Shown piece after piece: positions 40,001-52,130 of a stretch of 64,000 nucleotides of DNA. The DNA is from Dirofilaria immitis (taxonomy: Eukaryota > Nematoda > Chromadorea > Rhabditida > Onchocercidae). The notes beneath the pieces are model-generated. The model was not told the DNA's origin. It did no database searches and worked only from the letters and a program-made list of their open reading frames with translations. The stretch's first letter is position 1. Each line of letters begins with the position of its first letter. The stretch lies in assembly GCA_024305405.1 (NCBI GenBank), contig JAKNDB010000110.1:3534001-3598000 (forward strand), given 5' to 3'. The translations under genes and the position numbers were made by a program.

Positions 40001-43000
40001 CCATCACCTATTTGTAATGTAAGAGACAGAAATCTGTATATACCTGCTTTAGAATATTTAAGGAAAAATTCGACGAAATCGAGATCAGAAACAGAAATTT
40101 CACGACATACAAAAATTCCGTTAGCTCTTATCATTGTGATTCTGAAAGAAATTTTCGAAAAATTTAAACTTAGAAAACTTAGAATGTGAAAACATTGCTT
40201 AGGAGTCATTCATAAAGTGACGGGAACTTATCGGAAGCATAATGTTTGTCGAAAGCGAGAAAATGGCATGTATGCCATGGCAAAATGTTATGGGAAATAT
40301 CTTTTTGCATCGGTGGAAGAGGTCTCGTCGTCATTTGCAATCGCGGGCAATTATTCTCGCCTGAACATCATCAATGCATGGATGCCGCTGAGTTACCTTC
40401 CTGTGCTGACTTTACGGATCTGGAAACCGCCAAAAATAGGTAAGCCTTACTTTCTTATTGATAGAAATCGATCGAAGTATTGGAGCTTTTTGAAATCGAA
40501 GTTTTAAAAAATTCACTTCTCATTTATTGTTTCAGACATTCTATCCCATGTTCTTCACTTTCCGATGGAGTCTATGAACTTGGAGATTGCGAGAGGAATT
40601 TTTAATTTGTTTTAGTGGTTAGCTTGTGTTATTTTTTAATTTTTAATATAATTTAATAAGAATAGTTTCATGCCGTTTTGCGCTGATTAAAATTATGTAT
40701 TTAGGAGAGGGAAGCATTGCTTCATGTGGCCCAAATCTTGTATATAATGTACAAACAGGGAATTGTGAGCAGAAATCTAAAGTTGAAAAATGCTTAAAGT
40801 ACAGAAGATGGAACAAATCATCTGTATCACATGAAGATGCAGGTAACCATAAATGATCTAATTGTCTGGAAGATAAGGAATTTTTTAAACCTCAACTTAT
40901 TTCTTGATAGAGTAATCATATCAACCAGCTGTTTGTTTGTAGACTGTCGTTGTAAGGGACAAAAAGATGGTCTCTATGCAGTAGGATGTACTGAGAAATT
41001 CTATTCCTGCTCAAATGGTATTTCAGTCGGACTTGAGTGTCCAGCTGATTTAGTTTTCAATGTTGATAATGGTTTTTGTGATTATCGGAAGAATGTTATT
41101 GCTTGTAATGGACATCAATCAATGATAAGTAACGAAATCGACGCTGTTGGGTAAGCCAGCTATCATTCCGATTTTCAGTTTGCAGTTGTAAAAATGACGG
41201 ATGATTTTTGAAGGTTGTAAAAATGACGGATGATTTTTGAAGGAAGGAACTGCTTCTAACTTAGTTTCCGGATGCTCAATTTTGGAGGATGGTATTTATG
41301 GCTTATCACCTTGCGGTTCCGGATATTATCACTGTTGGCATGGCGCAACATCTTTTGCAAAATGTGCATATGGTTTAGTGTTCAATCCTTCCTTGAAACG
41401 ATGCGATTTCAGGTAGCATATAGTAGAATTATGTTATTGCCGTTCATTCATCTTTATTTTTGAATTTTATTTTTTTCAGGGAGAATGTGCTAGGCTGTCG
41501 ACAGTATAAAGATATACCAGATAAAATCCAGAAGCCAATTAATGGGTCTGAAATTATATCCATAAAAGGCATGAATCAACTAGTACTCTCTAGGATAACT
41601 CATACCATTACCTACTTTTCGTTATGATTACTTTCATACGTATAACTGGCTCATTTTTTAGGTGATATGTCGAGATGTCAAAATTTAAGCGATGGTTTTT
41701 ATGTCGATGGTTGTAGCAGAATCTATTATGGCTGTGCAAATGGCGGAACATTTTTTATGAATTGTCCGTGGAATCTCGCTTTCGATTCCCATAGTGGTAC
41801 TTGCGAAGAGCCGGATAATGTCGAAGCTTGCAGGTTTATGATCTGTATGGCTAGACGTTTAACACTTTATATTTTGCATACTCGCTATCATAACTAATTG
41901 ATGTTGCAGATATACTTCAAATGAAGAAATGTACTTATCATTATTTGACAGCAATAAATCTCCGATGTCAAGTTGTACTATACAACCAAATGGTCCACAT
42001 CAATTAGAACTTTGTTCAGCTAATTATATTTCATGTCAAGATGGCATGATCAACTTGGTCAGTTGTCCTGAGCCATTGATTTTCAATCCAGACAATTCGC
42101 AATGTGTTTTTCGATCTGATGTTGTCGCATGTGAAAGAATCAGGCAGTCAACTCCAAATAAATTAGGTAAAATTTCAGCAGGAATTCAATAATTTGTGGC
42201 TAAATTTCGATAAGAATTGAATTCGGCTTTTATAGGGAATTATGTTTTAGCAATATGTTTTTGAAATTTTCAAATTATATTATCTTAACGAATTATTGTT
42301 AATTATAGATGTTCAATGTGATGCTCGACCGGATGGAATATTTCCATATAATTGTTCGAAATATTTTTATATTTGTGTGAAAGGAAAGACATATTTGTTT
42401 ACATGTCCTGATGGAATGGCTTACGACAGTAAATTTCATCGATGCAGGAATTCCGCTGAAGTTCAAGCTTGTATCCAAACTCTATCTTCGACGACTCCAT
42501 TATCGCAAACCCCATTGCATAACTTACTTGATGGAATGCCGAAAGACGATAATAAATTTTGTGACAATCGTCATGGTGGAAATTATGCTGCCGGACCGTG
42601 TTTGAGGGTCTTCTTTTCTTGTGTTGTAAGTACTTTCTTTTAGATTCTCAATCTTCCATTTTAATTTAACTTAAATTTAAATTTCATTTAAGTTAGCGAA
42701 TTTAGCATACGAGAAAGGTGTTGATGTTATGTCCTCCAAAACTTGTGTTTGACGCGTCAACCAATCAATGTGAATATCCAAACAACGTCGTAGAATGTCA
42801 AAATCATCCTTCGGAATCTGAAGACGTTTCAGCCGAAAGACAAGATGCAGCGGAACAACTGATATCTTCTACGATTAAATCTTTCTGTAAAGGACGAAAG
42901 AATGGCATTTATTCACTGAATTCTTGTTTGAGGAGTTATTTGCAATGCTACAACCAGGTTGATCCTTCAAAAATTATTTCATTTTAGAGTTCTTTTTTTT

Positions 43001-46000
43001 TTAAATAGAATTCATAAACATGAATTCTATTTTCTTCTTCTATTTCTGTAGTTCTAGAATCCTCTTTTCTGAGCATTTAATTCAGAATTAAGAGTAGCAG
43101 AATAAGAGATTAAACTATTACAATGATGATGTAATTCCTGACTTGGTTTAGAAAGGAACAGTGAAATATTGTCCAGAGAATATGGTATTTGATCGAAGTG
43201 TTGGTGCTTGTACCCCAGAAGAAATGTGTAATTCAATAATGACATCACCACAAATATTTTTTTCAACAACATCTGGATATGTAGGAAATGATGAGAATGA
43301 AAATGTAAAATCAACTGAAGAAGGTTGAGGATCATCTTCTATCTACTACACGTTATATTTATAACGTATAGCAGACTTTTTATCTATACGTTAAAATCTA
43401 CGTATTCTGTAAGAAAACCGTCGTATTACTGAATTAGAAGAAAAATTTCGTATTTTAAGAATCTAAAAATTAATTTTTTTTTTATTGTACTGCTTCTTTT
43501 CTTCTTTTTTTTCTATCCAATTAATTTATCAGAGATTTTTTTTGTAGCTACCAAATATTCACTGCCAGGGTGTTATGAATTAGCGGATGGTGACTATTCA
43601 ACGGGTTGTGTTACGGATTTCATTACGTGCATTAATGGTTCCGGAATCCATAAGAAATGTCTGAATTCAACGGTATTTTCAAATATTTTGCGTCGATGTG
43701 TAGATTACGACCAATGCGCATTTCTGATGTATCGAGCGTTAGCTTCGTTTTATCCATCGGACAGAGTACTCCGCAATGGTTATTCTTTTTGTTGTCTACA
43801 ACAGTTTCACGGCATGTTTAAGAGTTCTTCTAATGAATTTTTACTGAAAAATTCAATTTTTTATAGAATGGGTTAAGCACAGGAGCGCTATGGTTGCACC
43901 GTCAGTTTTTCATTCAAAATTGTCACTTCCGAAAACTAGTAATTCAGGTTAATAATGAATATTTTTTTTTTTAATATTAGAAAGCGAAAATCAGACAAAG
44001 TTATTTTATAGAATGCCGCGATTTGTAGGATGGAAACTATTAGCATGATTGCAACCTATCGTAACCTAGCAATAATACTATATTTATCAATCAGGATTAT
44101 TGCCATAGCATTTTTAAAATTTAACATTGTAATTAGGTTTTTACTAAACCAAACTACATACGTTTCTGACATATTATACACGTGCCATTACTCAGTAGCT
44201 AGAATACATAAATTTAGTTCAGATTCTAGAATATATTGGACGATCATAGAAGCGCAAAAATGAGGGGTTCGAGATTTCATCTTGCACTCGCAACAAATTA
44301 GTTGAAAAGTAAGGAAACAACCTAAGATTTTATGTAATCGTAAGTAGGCTGATCAGATATTCTGTGTTTGACTGTTCAGTAAGGTTTATTTTACGGTGCA
44401 GTTGGAGAAAACTGTAAATATGCTCGAGCACATTGTATCAGTACATCCAATGAAAATGCAATTAATACGCCAGGTAAGTTCTTGTTTTGCGATTTTCAGC
44501 ATGAAGTTTTATCTCATTGCTTGTAATTAATGACTTAGTAACACAAAAGAAAATACTCGGAGACAAGTCACCCATTATAAGCGTAAAAGTGAAGAAGAGT
44601 ATGAGATTCGAGATCACATTATGGATGACAGTATTTGCTTGTGTTTAATGAATTTGGTTTTTTCAAATTTAGTTTCTGATGGAGATACGAGCAGCTGTGA
44701 ATATGCTAAAATGCAATGTATTAATGAAGCCAATGAAGAGATCAATCAAACACCAAGTAAGTTTGATGTTTTCCGATTTTTCTATCACGGAGTACGATAT
44801 TGGCGTATAAATGTGAAGGAAATATTTTCAGAAAGGTTATTCATTAATCGACTAATACTAATCGAAATATACATTATCGATTGCTAGTTTGACGCCTTAG
44901 ATTCTGGGAACTTTTATTACTTTTTAAAAAGCTATTTAAAATAAGGCTGTACGGAACGTACTTCTTTAGGAAGAATGTACTTTAATCAATAATCCGTTGC
45001 TTTCACTTCGTAAATACCTTTTAGCCGAGAGCCATCAAGAAGCAACGAGATTACATTCTGGAAAAGGATATCAGAATCAGTTATGTTTGCCAGAAATATC
45101 CGAAAAGCGAGTAGGTTCGTCGTGATGAATTTTAATTTTGAAAACTTTTTCTCGGGTCAATTATGCACACATGCAGTTATAGGAGCGAAGAAATTTTACA
45201 GATTCAGTTAGATGTGATAGCATGGACGATGGCTTATATGCATTCGACTGTTCGGATCAAGTTGTTGTTTGTAGTTTTGGTTGGAAGAAAATTTATGGAT
45301 GTCCAAAAGGACAGTTATTCATTCCTGCACGCCTAGGCTGTGATGAATATTGGAAATGCACGAAAACAAATCCCTGTAAATCTGGTTATGTTGGTGTAAT
45401 TTATTTAGGAAAAGTTAGATCAATTCCATCGACTCGGCCTTTATCAATCAGTAAGCTCCAATTTGTTATAAAGATTTTACAGTTTATCATGAAGCATAAT
45501 ATTTTAGTTTTATTATTACTAACTATTTTGTTTGTCTAGGTGGTTTTTCATGCGTAAACAAAGAAGATGGAAATTATGGAAGGCAATGTTCTCCAATATA
45601 CATTAAATGTGTTCAACAAAGAGCAATTTTGATGAGATGCCATCCAGGACGACTTTTCAACCAAATTTCCGGTCACTGCATATCTTTAAATCATTGTCCC
45701 ATATTCTCGACTATTGTTGAAATTGGCAAGGTATTTCTGTAATTTTTGTTGTTTATGGAAACTTGAGTACCTAAAAATCTATACTCCAGGTTCAATGTGT
45801 TGAAAATGAACGTTTCGGTATTGACATTTGCAATGATTACTATTATACATGTTCAAATGGCAAGCTTGTTCCTAATAAATGTCCACCTGGTCATTCTTTT
45901 GATATTGTTCATGGAGTTTGTCGTACCAAATGTGATCTTTGTGGCTGCGAAGATGACATTCGGACAAATACACCCATATGTAATCCTGGAGAAATTATTC

Positions 46001-49000
46001 CTTTTGGACCTTGTGAGATTACTTACGCAGAATGTAGTGCCCAGCGAATCTTCGAACTGAGACATTGCATGAAAGTAAGTTTTTAGTAACTGTTTTCATA
46101 ATAGTTCTACAGATCTATGATTTGGAAAAAGTGTTTTCATTATTTTTAGAATAAACGTTTTGACTTGGCATCACGTATTTGCCGATTTGGGTATGAAATT
46201 GCGGAATGTTTTCAAAATCCCGTGAAAGAATCTGGAGATATCGCTGTTCCTGCATTACATGTAAAATTTAGATGTTTATTTTGCATCTGCTTCCTCTTCA
46301 CTTCATGCCAAATTCATATTTTCAGCAAATATATGATTCATTTAAACATCCACTGCAATTGCATCCATATTTAAAACCAAACGAGCATGATAGAAATCCA
46401 TACAAGTTAGGATCACTGCATATACAACCCGCTAAAACTGCGTCATACAGTATGACTTCAAATTTTTCTTTTTATATTTCTATGTTTTATACTTGCAATT
46501 TCGTATTTTTTAACAAGTTAAATAATCGTGGAATTTATAAAAATTTTAATATACGTCAGACACGAAACATAATACTTTGTACAGATCATCCATATATGAA
46601 TTTTGGCATGTTACAAAATCCATCAAGCAGTATATTTATTCCGCATATAGCACAACAACAACAACAACATGTTTCGAATGTTTTTGATAATTCAGTTAAT
46701 TCGCTGCGAACTGTTCAAGATACCTTCCGTGTTAGTCCATCTCTATATGCAAGTATACCGGTACGTTTGAAGTATTCAAATAGAGCTATCTTAGTTTCCT
46801 TTTTCTTCTTTTAATTTATAATTGAATTAGAAGGAAATTTTGCAGAACATGCAAACTCTGGCAGTATTGGATCAGTTTCGCTTGCCCGGTTTTTCGGCTT
46901 CACCTACTTCTTCGTAAGTAAATTTTGTTATGTCAAACAGTCACTGCTATTGTTGGTAAATATTTAAAAATTTCAATCGTAAATACTGTTTCAGGTACAA
47001 TACAGCAGTGGCTTCAACATCAGATGCTGATAGTTTAGAAGGTTAAAAACAGTTATTGATATTGAGGAAACAGTCACTGGTGTTTTTCATAATATTGCGT
47101 TTCAGGGACAAAATCTGTGACTGATGATTTTGTCTCAGGTAGCGGCGAAGGTGAAAATGCGCCTAGAGTTGGTAGTAGTCGCGTGAAACGTAATGTACCA
47201 TTTGAGGCGAAACTTCCTGAAACTGAAACGGAATTGGAAGCAGGATTGGAAATGAAATTGGACACGGAATTGGAAATGAAATTTAAGGTAGGATAATTCT
47301 CTTATTGCAATCTCGCAATACTTGCAATGTTGTGATATCTCATTTTTTCTTTCTTTACAGGATGGTTATTTAATAAGCGAAATACAGGATCTCTGTCTTT
47401 CCAAAACGAATCCAGCCAATATTGCGCTAGGTTTTTGTCGTTCGAATTATATTTTTGTAAAACGAAGGTGAGATATTGAAATGTGTTTCTGCTTACATTT
47501 AGAATTTGCTTTTCAGATTTTTAAGAAAATTTGCTTTGCATCATTTTTAATAAATTTCTAGGAAAATACGGCTTCTTTAGCGAAATGTAAAAATGGAGAT
47601 CTATTCGATAGCAGGTTAGAAAAATGCGTACCGGCAATGGATTGTATACTAAACAAACCATTTCATCAGAATGATACGAACGAAAGTAAGGTTAAGCTAG
47701 TTTATTGCTTATCAATGATTTAAAACTCGAATGGTCCAAAAAGTTTATTCCAAAATACGCTGAACTGTTCGAATCTCGAAGATAGCAGGCACATGAATTT
47801 ATAGTAAGAGGAAAGAAACGAGATTGAACATCTAAAAGTTCATTGATTGTTAAAATATCTCTAGTATGTTACAGGCACTCCATGTGCTTTATTGTCAGAT
47901 GGTACCTATGCTCTTCCGGGCTGTAGCCAACATTTTCTTTCTTGTGTAGCCAAGAAAGCATTTTTGAGAAGTTGCACAAATGGATTATATTATGATGGAA
48001 ATAAACAACAATGCGATTACAAAGAACGTATAGCTCTTTGCAATAATAGAAATATGACTTCTGAGCAGTCCTTATCAAGTATAAAGGTTATTTACTAATT
48101 AAAAAAACTGTGAGAAGTAATTAAGCGCTTCTATTAATGATTGAACTTTCATTTCTAATGTAAAACTTTATTGCCAAATGACACATTTATGCTCTTTTGG
48201 ATTATAGCCAAATATTTTCTTTATTGTATTTTATATTAATATACTTTTTGTATGCTGTACTAATTTTTATGAATTTTACTATCTTTCAGAAATTGTAGCA
48301 GTTGCAAAAAGTAGCTGAAGCAAATTTTAAGAAGAAAATCAAATAAAAATGAATGTAAAGTAAAAAATGTGTAACATTGACCTCACGCATTCTTCAGGTC
48401 ATCCGAATTCTAGAAAAGCGGTAGGAGAAGCAAAAACAGTGTTAGGGAATGTTGCTCATGAAGTATCCTCCACATCATCAAACTTTACATGCTCTGTTGA
48501 CAGTACTGTATCACTTGAATGTTCGCCATCTTTTGTTATATGTGCTGAGGATATTGCATATGTATTCAGCTGTGATGACGATCTCGTTTTCGATGAGGCA
48601 AAAAATTTACTTATCAGATTCTTGATTTTTTTTTTTATTATTGCTAGGATGAAATTCATTTGTGGTTGATGATCAAACAATAAGCATTACTCGAAAAAAT
48701 TACTATTTGTTTTCATGATTCCTTATTTAAATTCGAATGAACCGAAAGTAAAGGGAAATGAACTTGCAGATAGCGGGTTCATGTAACAGAATTGAGGATA
48801 CTCCCAAATGTGGCGAAGAATACAACCAACAAAGGGTGATATCAAAGATTCTTGGATTCAATTCCTCTCCATCATTGAAAGGAGTCGGTACGATTTTTCT
48901 AAAAAAGTTTGAAATAGAGTATAAAGGGAACGATAGTTAAAAGAGATTATTTCCATTTCAAATTTTGAAGCTAGAATTTTGAAATTAATTTAAATCAATT

Positions 49001-51345
49001 GGACAAGATTTGAGTTAATTTTGCCTCATCATCTCTGACCCCGCAATTTTAGAGTTTAGAAGGAGCGATTTAAAACTGCACTATAAAATGTAGAAAGATT
49101 AGTCATGTCTAAAAATCATTCGAACATTTGAATATAATATATAGTAGTCTGTCTTATTGCAGATGATTTGCCACACACCTTGGTAAATTTGACTAAGATT
49201 TCAAACGAAGTTTCCAGTTTTGATTGTTTTAATGCTCGTGATGGTTTGCGCTCTCCTCAATGTTCACCATTCTTTTTCGTTTGTTCTGGTTAGTCCTTCA
49301 TCATAAAGTTTTGTATTTCCGTTCCATAATTTTCATGATTCTTCAGCTGGTCAACTTACCGGATTTGTATGCCAGAATGCATCAGTTTTCAATCTCGAAG
49401 CAGGATTTTGTGACGAGAAGAAATATGTTTCATCTTGTAATAGAGCTCATCTATTTCATTCTTCCTTCACATCATCTGTCACACAAGAAATACCTCTAAA
49501 ACCAAGTTTTACCACCATTCAACCATCACATCACTCAACTCGTAAGCCTGTTCAATCCACACTTATATATTTTCTTTTCTTGAATAAGATTGTTGTATGA
49601 ATAAGGTAGAATTAATTGTTGATGATCTTTGTCATTTTTCTTTAATTCTAAATGTTTTAAGCACGTAAACAATGGGAATGCAAGAAAGGATTCAGTGGTA
49701 TAATATCCGCAAGTTGTTCAAGAAAATTCATTCTCTGTATTTATGGCATAGATCATGTATTCTTCTGTCAGCATGGCCTGGTGTATAATATCAACACTGA
49801 TCGTTGTGACCATCCACAAAACGTTGCCGCTTGTAGTGATGAATCTCGAACTACGTTTAGAAAAAGACACGGCATTTTTTTTTTTTTTGAGATTTTGAAT
49901 CAAAGAATTTCTCATATTTCTATTCGTTGTTGTGTTGAGAGTTTATATCTTTTTCAGAAGCATCCCATTTCGACAAAGATTCGGTCTCGAGTATTCGTGT
50001 TGTAGATTTGCGAGCAAATGGTCTTTCAAATGATACAATGCAGGCACGTTGCCAAGCGTCAGAAGGTCAAACGGCAACATACGGCCATTGTCGTGAAGAC
50101 TATATCTCTTGCCAGAAAGATGGAACTCTTCATAAAGTAAATGTTCAAGCTACCATTTAGTATATAGTTAGTTTTGTTACATATAGTAAACAAAAGTATG
50201 GATGGTAAGAAAGTTTGAAATTTAGGCGATGCTGAAATGACATCCTTTCGTCTTTTGCTATATCATTATTTGATATGTTATGCATTAAGTATCATCATGT
50301 TTCAGTCGTATTGTACAAACAGCTATTTGTTTGATGAGGTTGTTGGACGTTGCGTTCCAGCTGAAATTTGTGGAGCAGTTGTTCCGGAATCAATATCATT
50401 AGCCAAGGGAGAATGTGATGGTATAGAGGACGGTGTTTCAAAAGGAATCGGTCCATGTTTAAGCCAATATTACGTATGCAAGAAGGTAAGCTAATAGTGA
50501 ATATATCATTCAAAAAAAAAAGTTCTGAAAATAAGATTCGCGATGTTTAGGGTGTTCCGATTCGTAGACGTTGTTTTAAACGTTTGGAGACATTTTCTGC
50601 AGCTGCTGGTGGATGCGTAACACGTTCGCGGAATCCTGAATGCTTACAAAAACTAACTGCGCTATCGGATAGGACCAAAAATCCAACAATATGGAGGATT
50701 TCTGCATTCGCCGCCCGGATGGCCTATATCGCCATCCTACAGACTGTACAAGAGTGTTGCAGGTTACTGAAATTTTTAGCTAAGATTTCTATTGTTTTTT
50801 ACGCTAAATATCTTCAGGTATATATATATATATATAATGATATATGCAATGTTTCGTGTCAGAATTACTGGAATCACTGATATTTCAGTGTTTTGGAGAG
50901 GAGGTATTTGAACATCTGCCATGTAATGATGGACTTGTTTTTAATGAAATATCCGGTGGTTGTGATTATAAAAGTAATGTGCCTGAGTGTATCGATAGCT
51001 CTGCGGAATCCGAGAAAGGTAATTCGTATTCTTAGTATTCTGTATAACATATTCCTCTTTAAAAATTTCAAGGATTTGTCTAAAATCTGTTCTTTTCGCA
51101 GGTTGGAATTCGTCATCAAAAGGTTCAAACTGTGAGGAAAGATTCATGGTGACTTTCTGGCAGATGAAAATGATTGTTCTGTGTACTATCGATGTGTATG
51201 GGGAAAACTAGAAAAATTTTTCTGTCCAGATCATACTGTTTTTAATCCCATACTCAGTGTATGTGACTTCCCAGTGCAGTACCATATTGTAAAGTTACTA
51301 TGTGACATTTGTGATTTGCATATCCTAAGTCATATATTATTGTAG
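37050..51345 (+). CDS. Giant secreted protein with about 27 CBM14 modules
   Basis: About 45 exons encode about 2490 aa: signal peptide ([17 protein letters not shown]), a charged linker (37765-38060), then repeated six-cysteine peritrophin-A modules of the form C..DGxY..GC..Y..C..G...C...LVFN...C.Y...V..C. Modules run from [10 protein letters not shown] (exons 37765-38104, 38296-38428) to the last exon at 51102-51345. Examples: 40943-41150, 41662-41833, 42309-42625, 45208-45450, 45790-46074, 47875-48086, 50889-51018. A non-modular insert at 46150-47287 holds a Gln-5 run, an SGSGEGEN motif (47135-47158) typical of chondroitin attachment, and an RVKR basic site. C. elegans relatives include CBD-1 and the CPG proteins of the eggshell; the orthologue is not settled. 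Frames break by one missing base at 39092-39097 (A6), 40302-40306 (T5), 40599-40603 (T5), 47452-47456 (T5), 50677-50681 (A5) and 51138-51140. The junctions 41150/41265 and 48086/48398 were not reconciled. Confidence 0.85.
39239..40842 (+). repeat. Tandem duplication of a three-exon, two-module CBM14 block
   Basis: Block A exons 39239-39482, 39555-39637, 39848-39997 and block B exons 40203-40439, 40536-40617, 40705-40842 encode paralogous segments in the same order and phase. Compare [20 protein letters not shown] with [39 protein letters not shown] with [19 protein letters not shown], and NVEKC with KVEKC. Block B carries two one-base deletions in T runs relative to block A. After correction the exon lengths are closely similar (83 nt each for the middle exon). 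Confidence 0.85.
41185..41242. repeat. 29-bp direct duplication in an intron
   Basis: Two exact adjacent copies (41185-41213, 41214-41242) of a unit starting GTTGTAAAAATGACGG, between the CBM14 exons ending 41150 and starting 41265. The flanking exons are the ones whose phases could not be reconciled. Confidence 0.95.
44012..44756 (+). pseudogene. Decayed CBM14 module(s) in the chitin-binding gene
   Basis: After a TTTTATAG acceptor, 44012-44055 reads ECRDL*DGNY*HDCN: the first half of a CBM14 module broken by two in-frame TAG codons at 44026-44028 and 44041-44043. Downstream, 44384-44473 and 44673-44756 read as two second halves ([16 protein letters not shown] and [14 protein letters not shown]), each open, phase 1-1, and flanked by AG and GT. 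They resemble each other over their whole length, so they arose by duplication. The flanking intact exons (ending 43947, starting 45025) are also phase 1, so transcripts could skip the whole region or include the half-modules without changing frame. Confidence 0.65.
48160..48245 (+). pseudogene. Decayed copy of the exon at 47875-48086
   Basis: The intronic stretch CTTTATTGCCAAATGACACA ... TTTATGCTCTTTTGGATTAT ... AGCCAAATATTTTCTTTATT aligns base for base with CTTTATTGTCAGATGGTACC, CTATGCTCTTCCGGGCTGT and AGCCAACATTTTCTTTCTTG in the intact exon just upstream. The Cys codon TGT of the GC motif has become TAT, and the frame is lost afterwards. It is a dead tandem duplicate of one CBM14 module. 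Confidence 0.7.
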
Positions 51346-52130
51346 AAAATGATTGCGAAGATAATTGATAATACCGACGAGTTTTCTTTTAATTCAAAAT
51401 TTAAAGGAATATAAGAAAATACATTTCCGTCTTAAGCTCAAGGTGTGTAATACTGGTTTTGTAATAATAATATGGGCATTAAATAATATGCTCATAAATT
51501 TTCTTTTGTACTAATTTTGATGGAACTTGTTTGATGTTTATAAATTGTTATGAACTGATTTGCTTCAATGAAATACTTGTGCGCATGACAATACTCAAAG
51601 TTTCACTTCAACTGTATTTTTCACTTCCGACAAGATTTCAGTGAAAGTAACGGGGAAAACCTTGCAAATATATCAATTATTCTTATATTTAAACTAATGA
51701 TTCATGCAGTGGGAGATTAATGCCACGCAGTAACTAAAAGATTTCGAATTTAAAATTTATTTCAAATCTAAAATAACTCACCGTAGTGCTCAGTTTATTT
51801 TTTTATGTAAGAGATATACAAGAAGCTAATTCATAATTCAATTATTAATTTGATTAGTGCTGCCCTTAAAGTTTCTGAATATTATTTTTATTTTCATGGA
51901 CATTTAGTTTCGTGTCTTCTCATTGATCATGTTATCAATCGATAATTCATTTTCTAATTTGTCTTTAATCTCTTGAGATATATATTATACTGCTAATAAC
52001 TTATTGATATATGGTGATTTTTTTTTGTCCAAAAACAACTGAAAAAGCAGTGCGTAATGATATGATTCAAACAAGATAAAGAAAGGAAGTGAATTGCAAC
52101 GTTTCACAATGTATTACAGACGGGATACTG
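51346..52130. other. Convergent intergenic region
   Basis: The short gap between the 3' ends of the chitin-binding gene (+) and the START gene (-). No coding exon is seen. It should hold both 3' UTRs. Confidence 0.6.

Noticed and set aside
46450..46584. Read-through coding between two exons of the chitin-binding gene
   Set aside because: The frame stays open, but the segment is T-rich, bounded by GTATGA and TTTGTACAG, and removal keeps phase, so it is treated as an intron.
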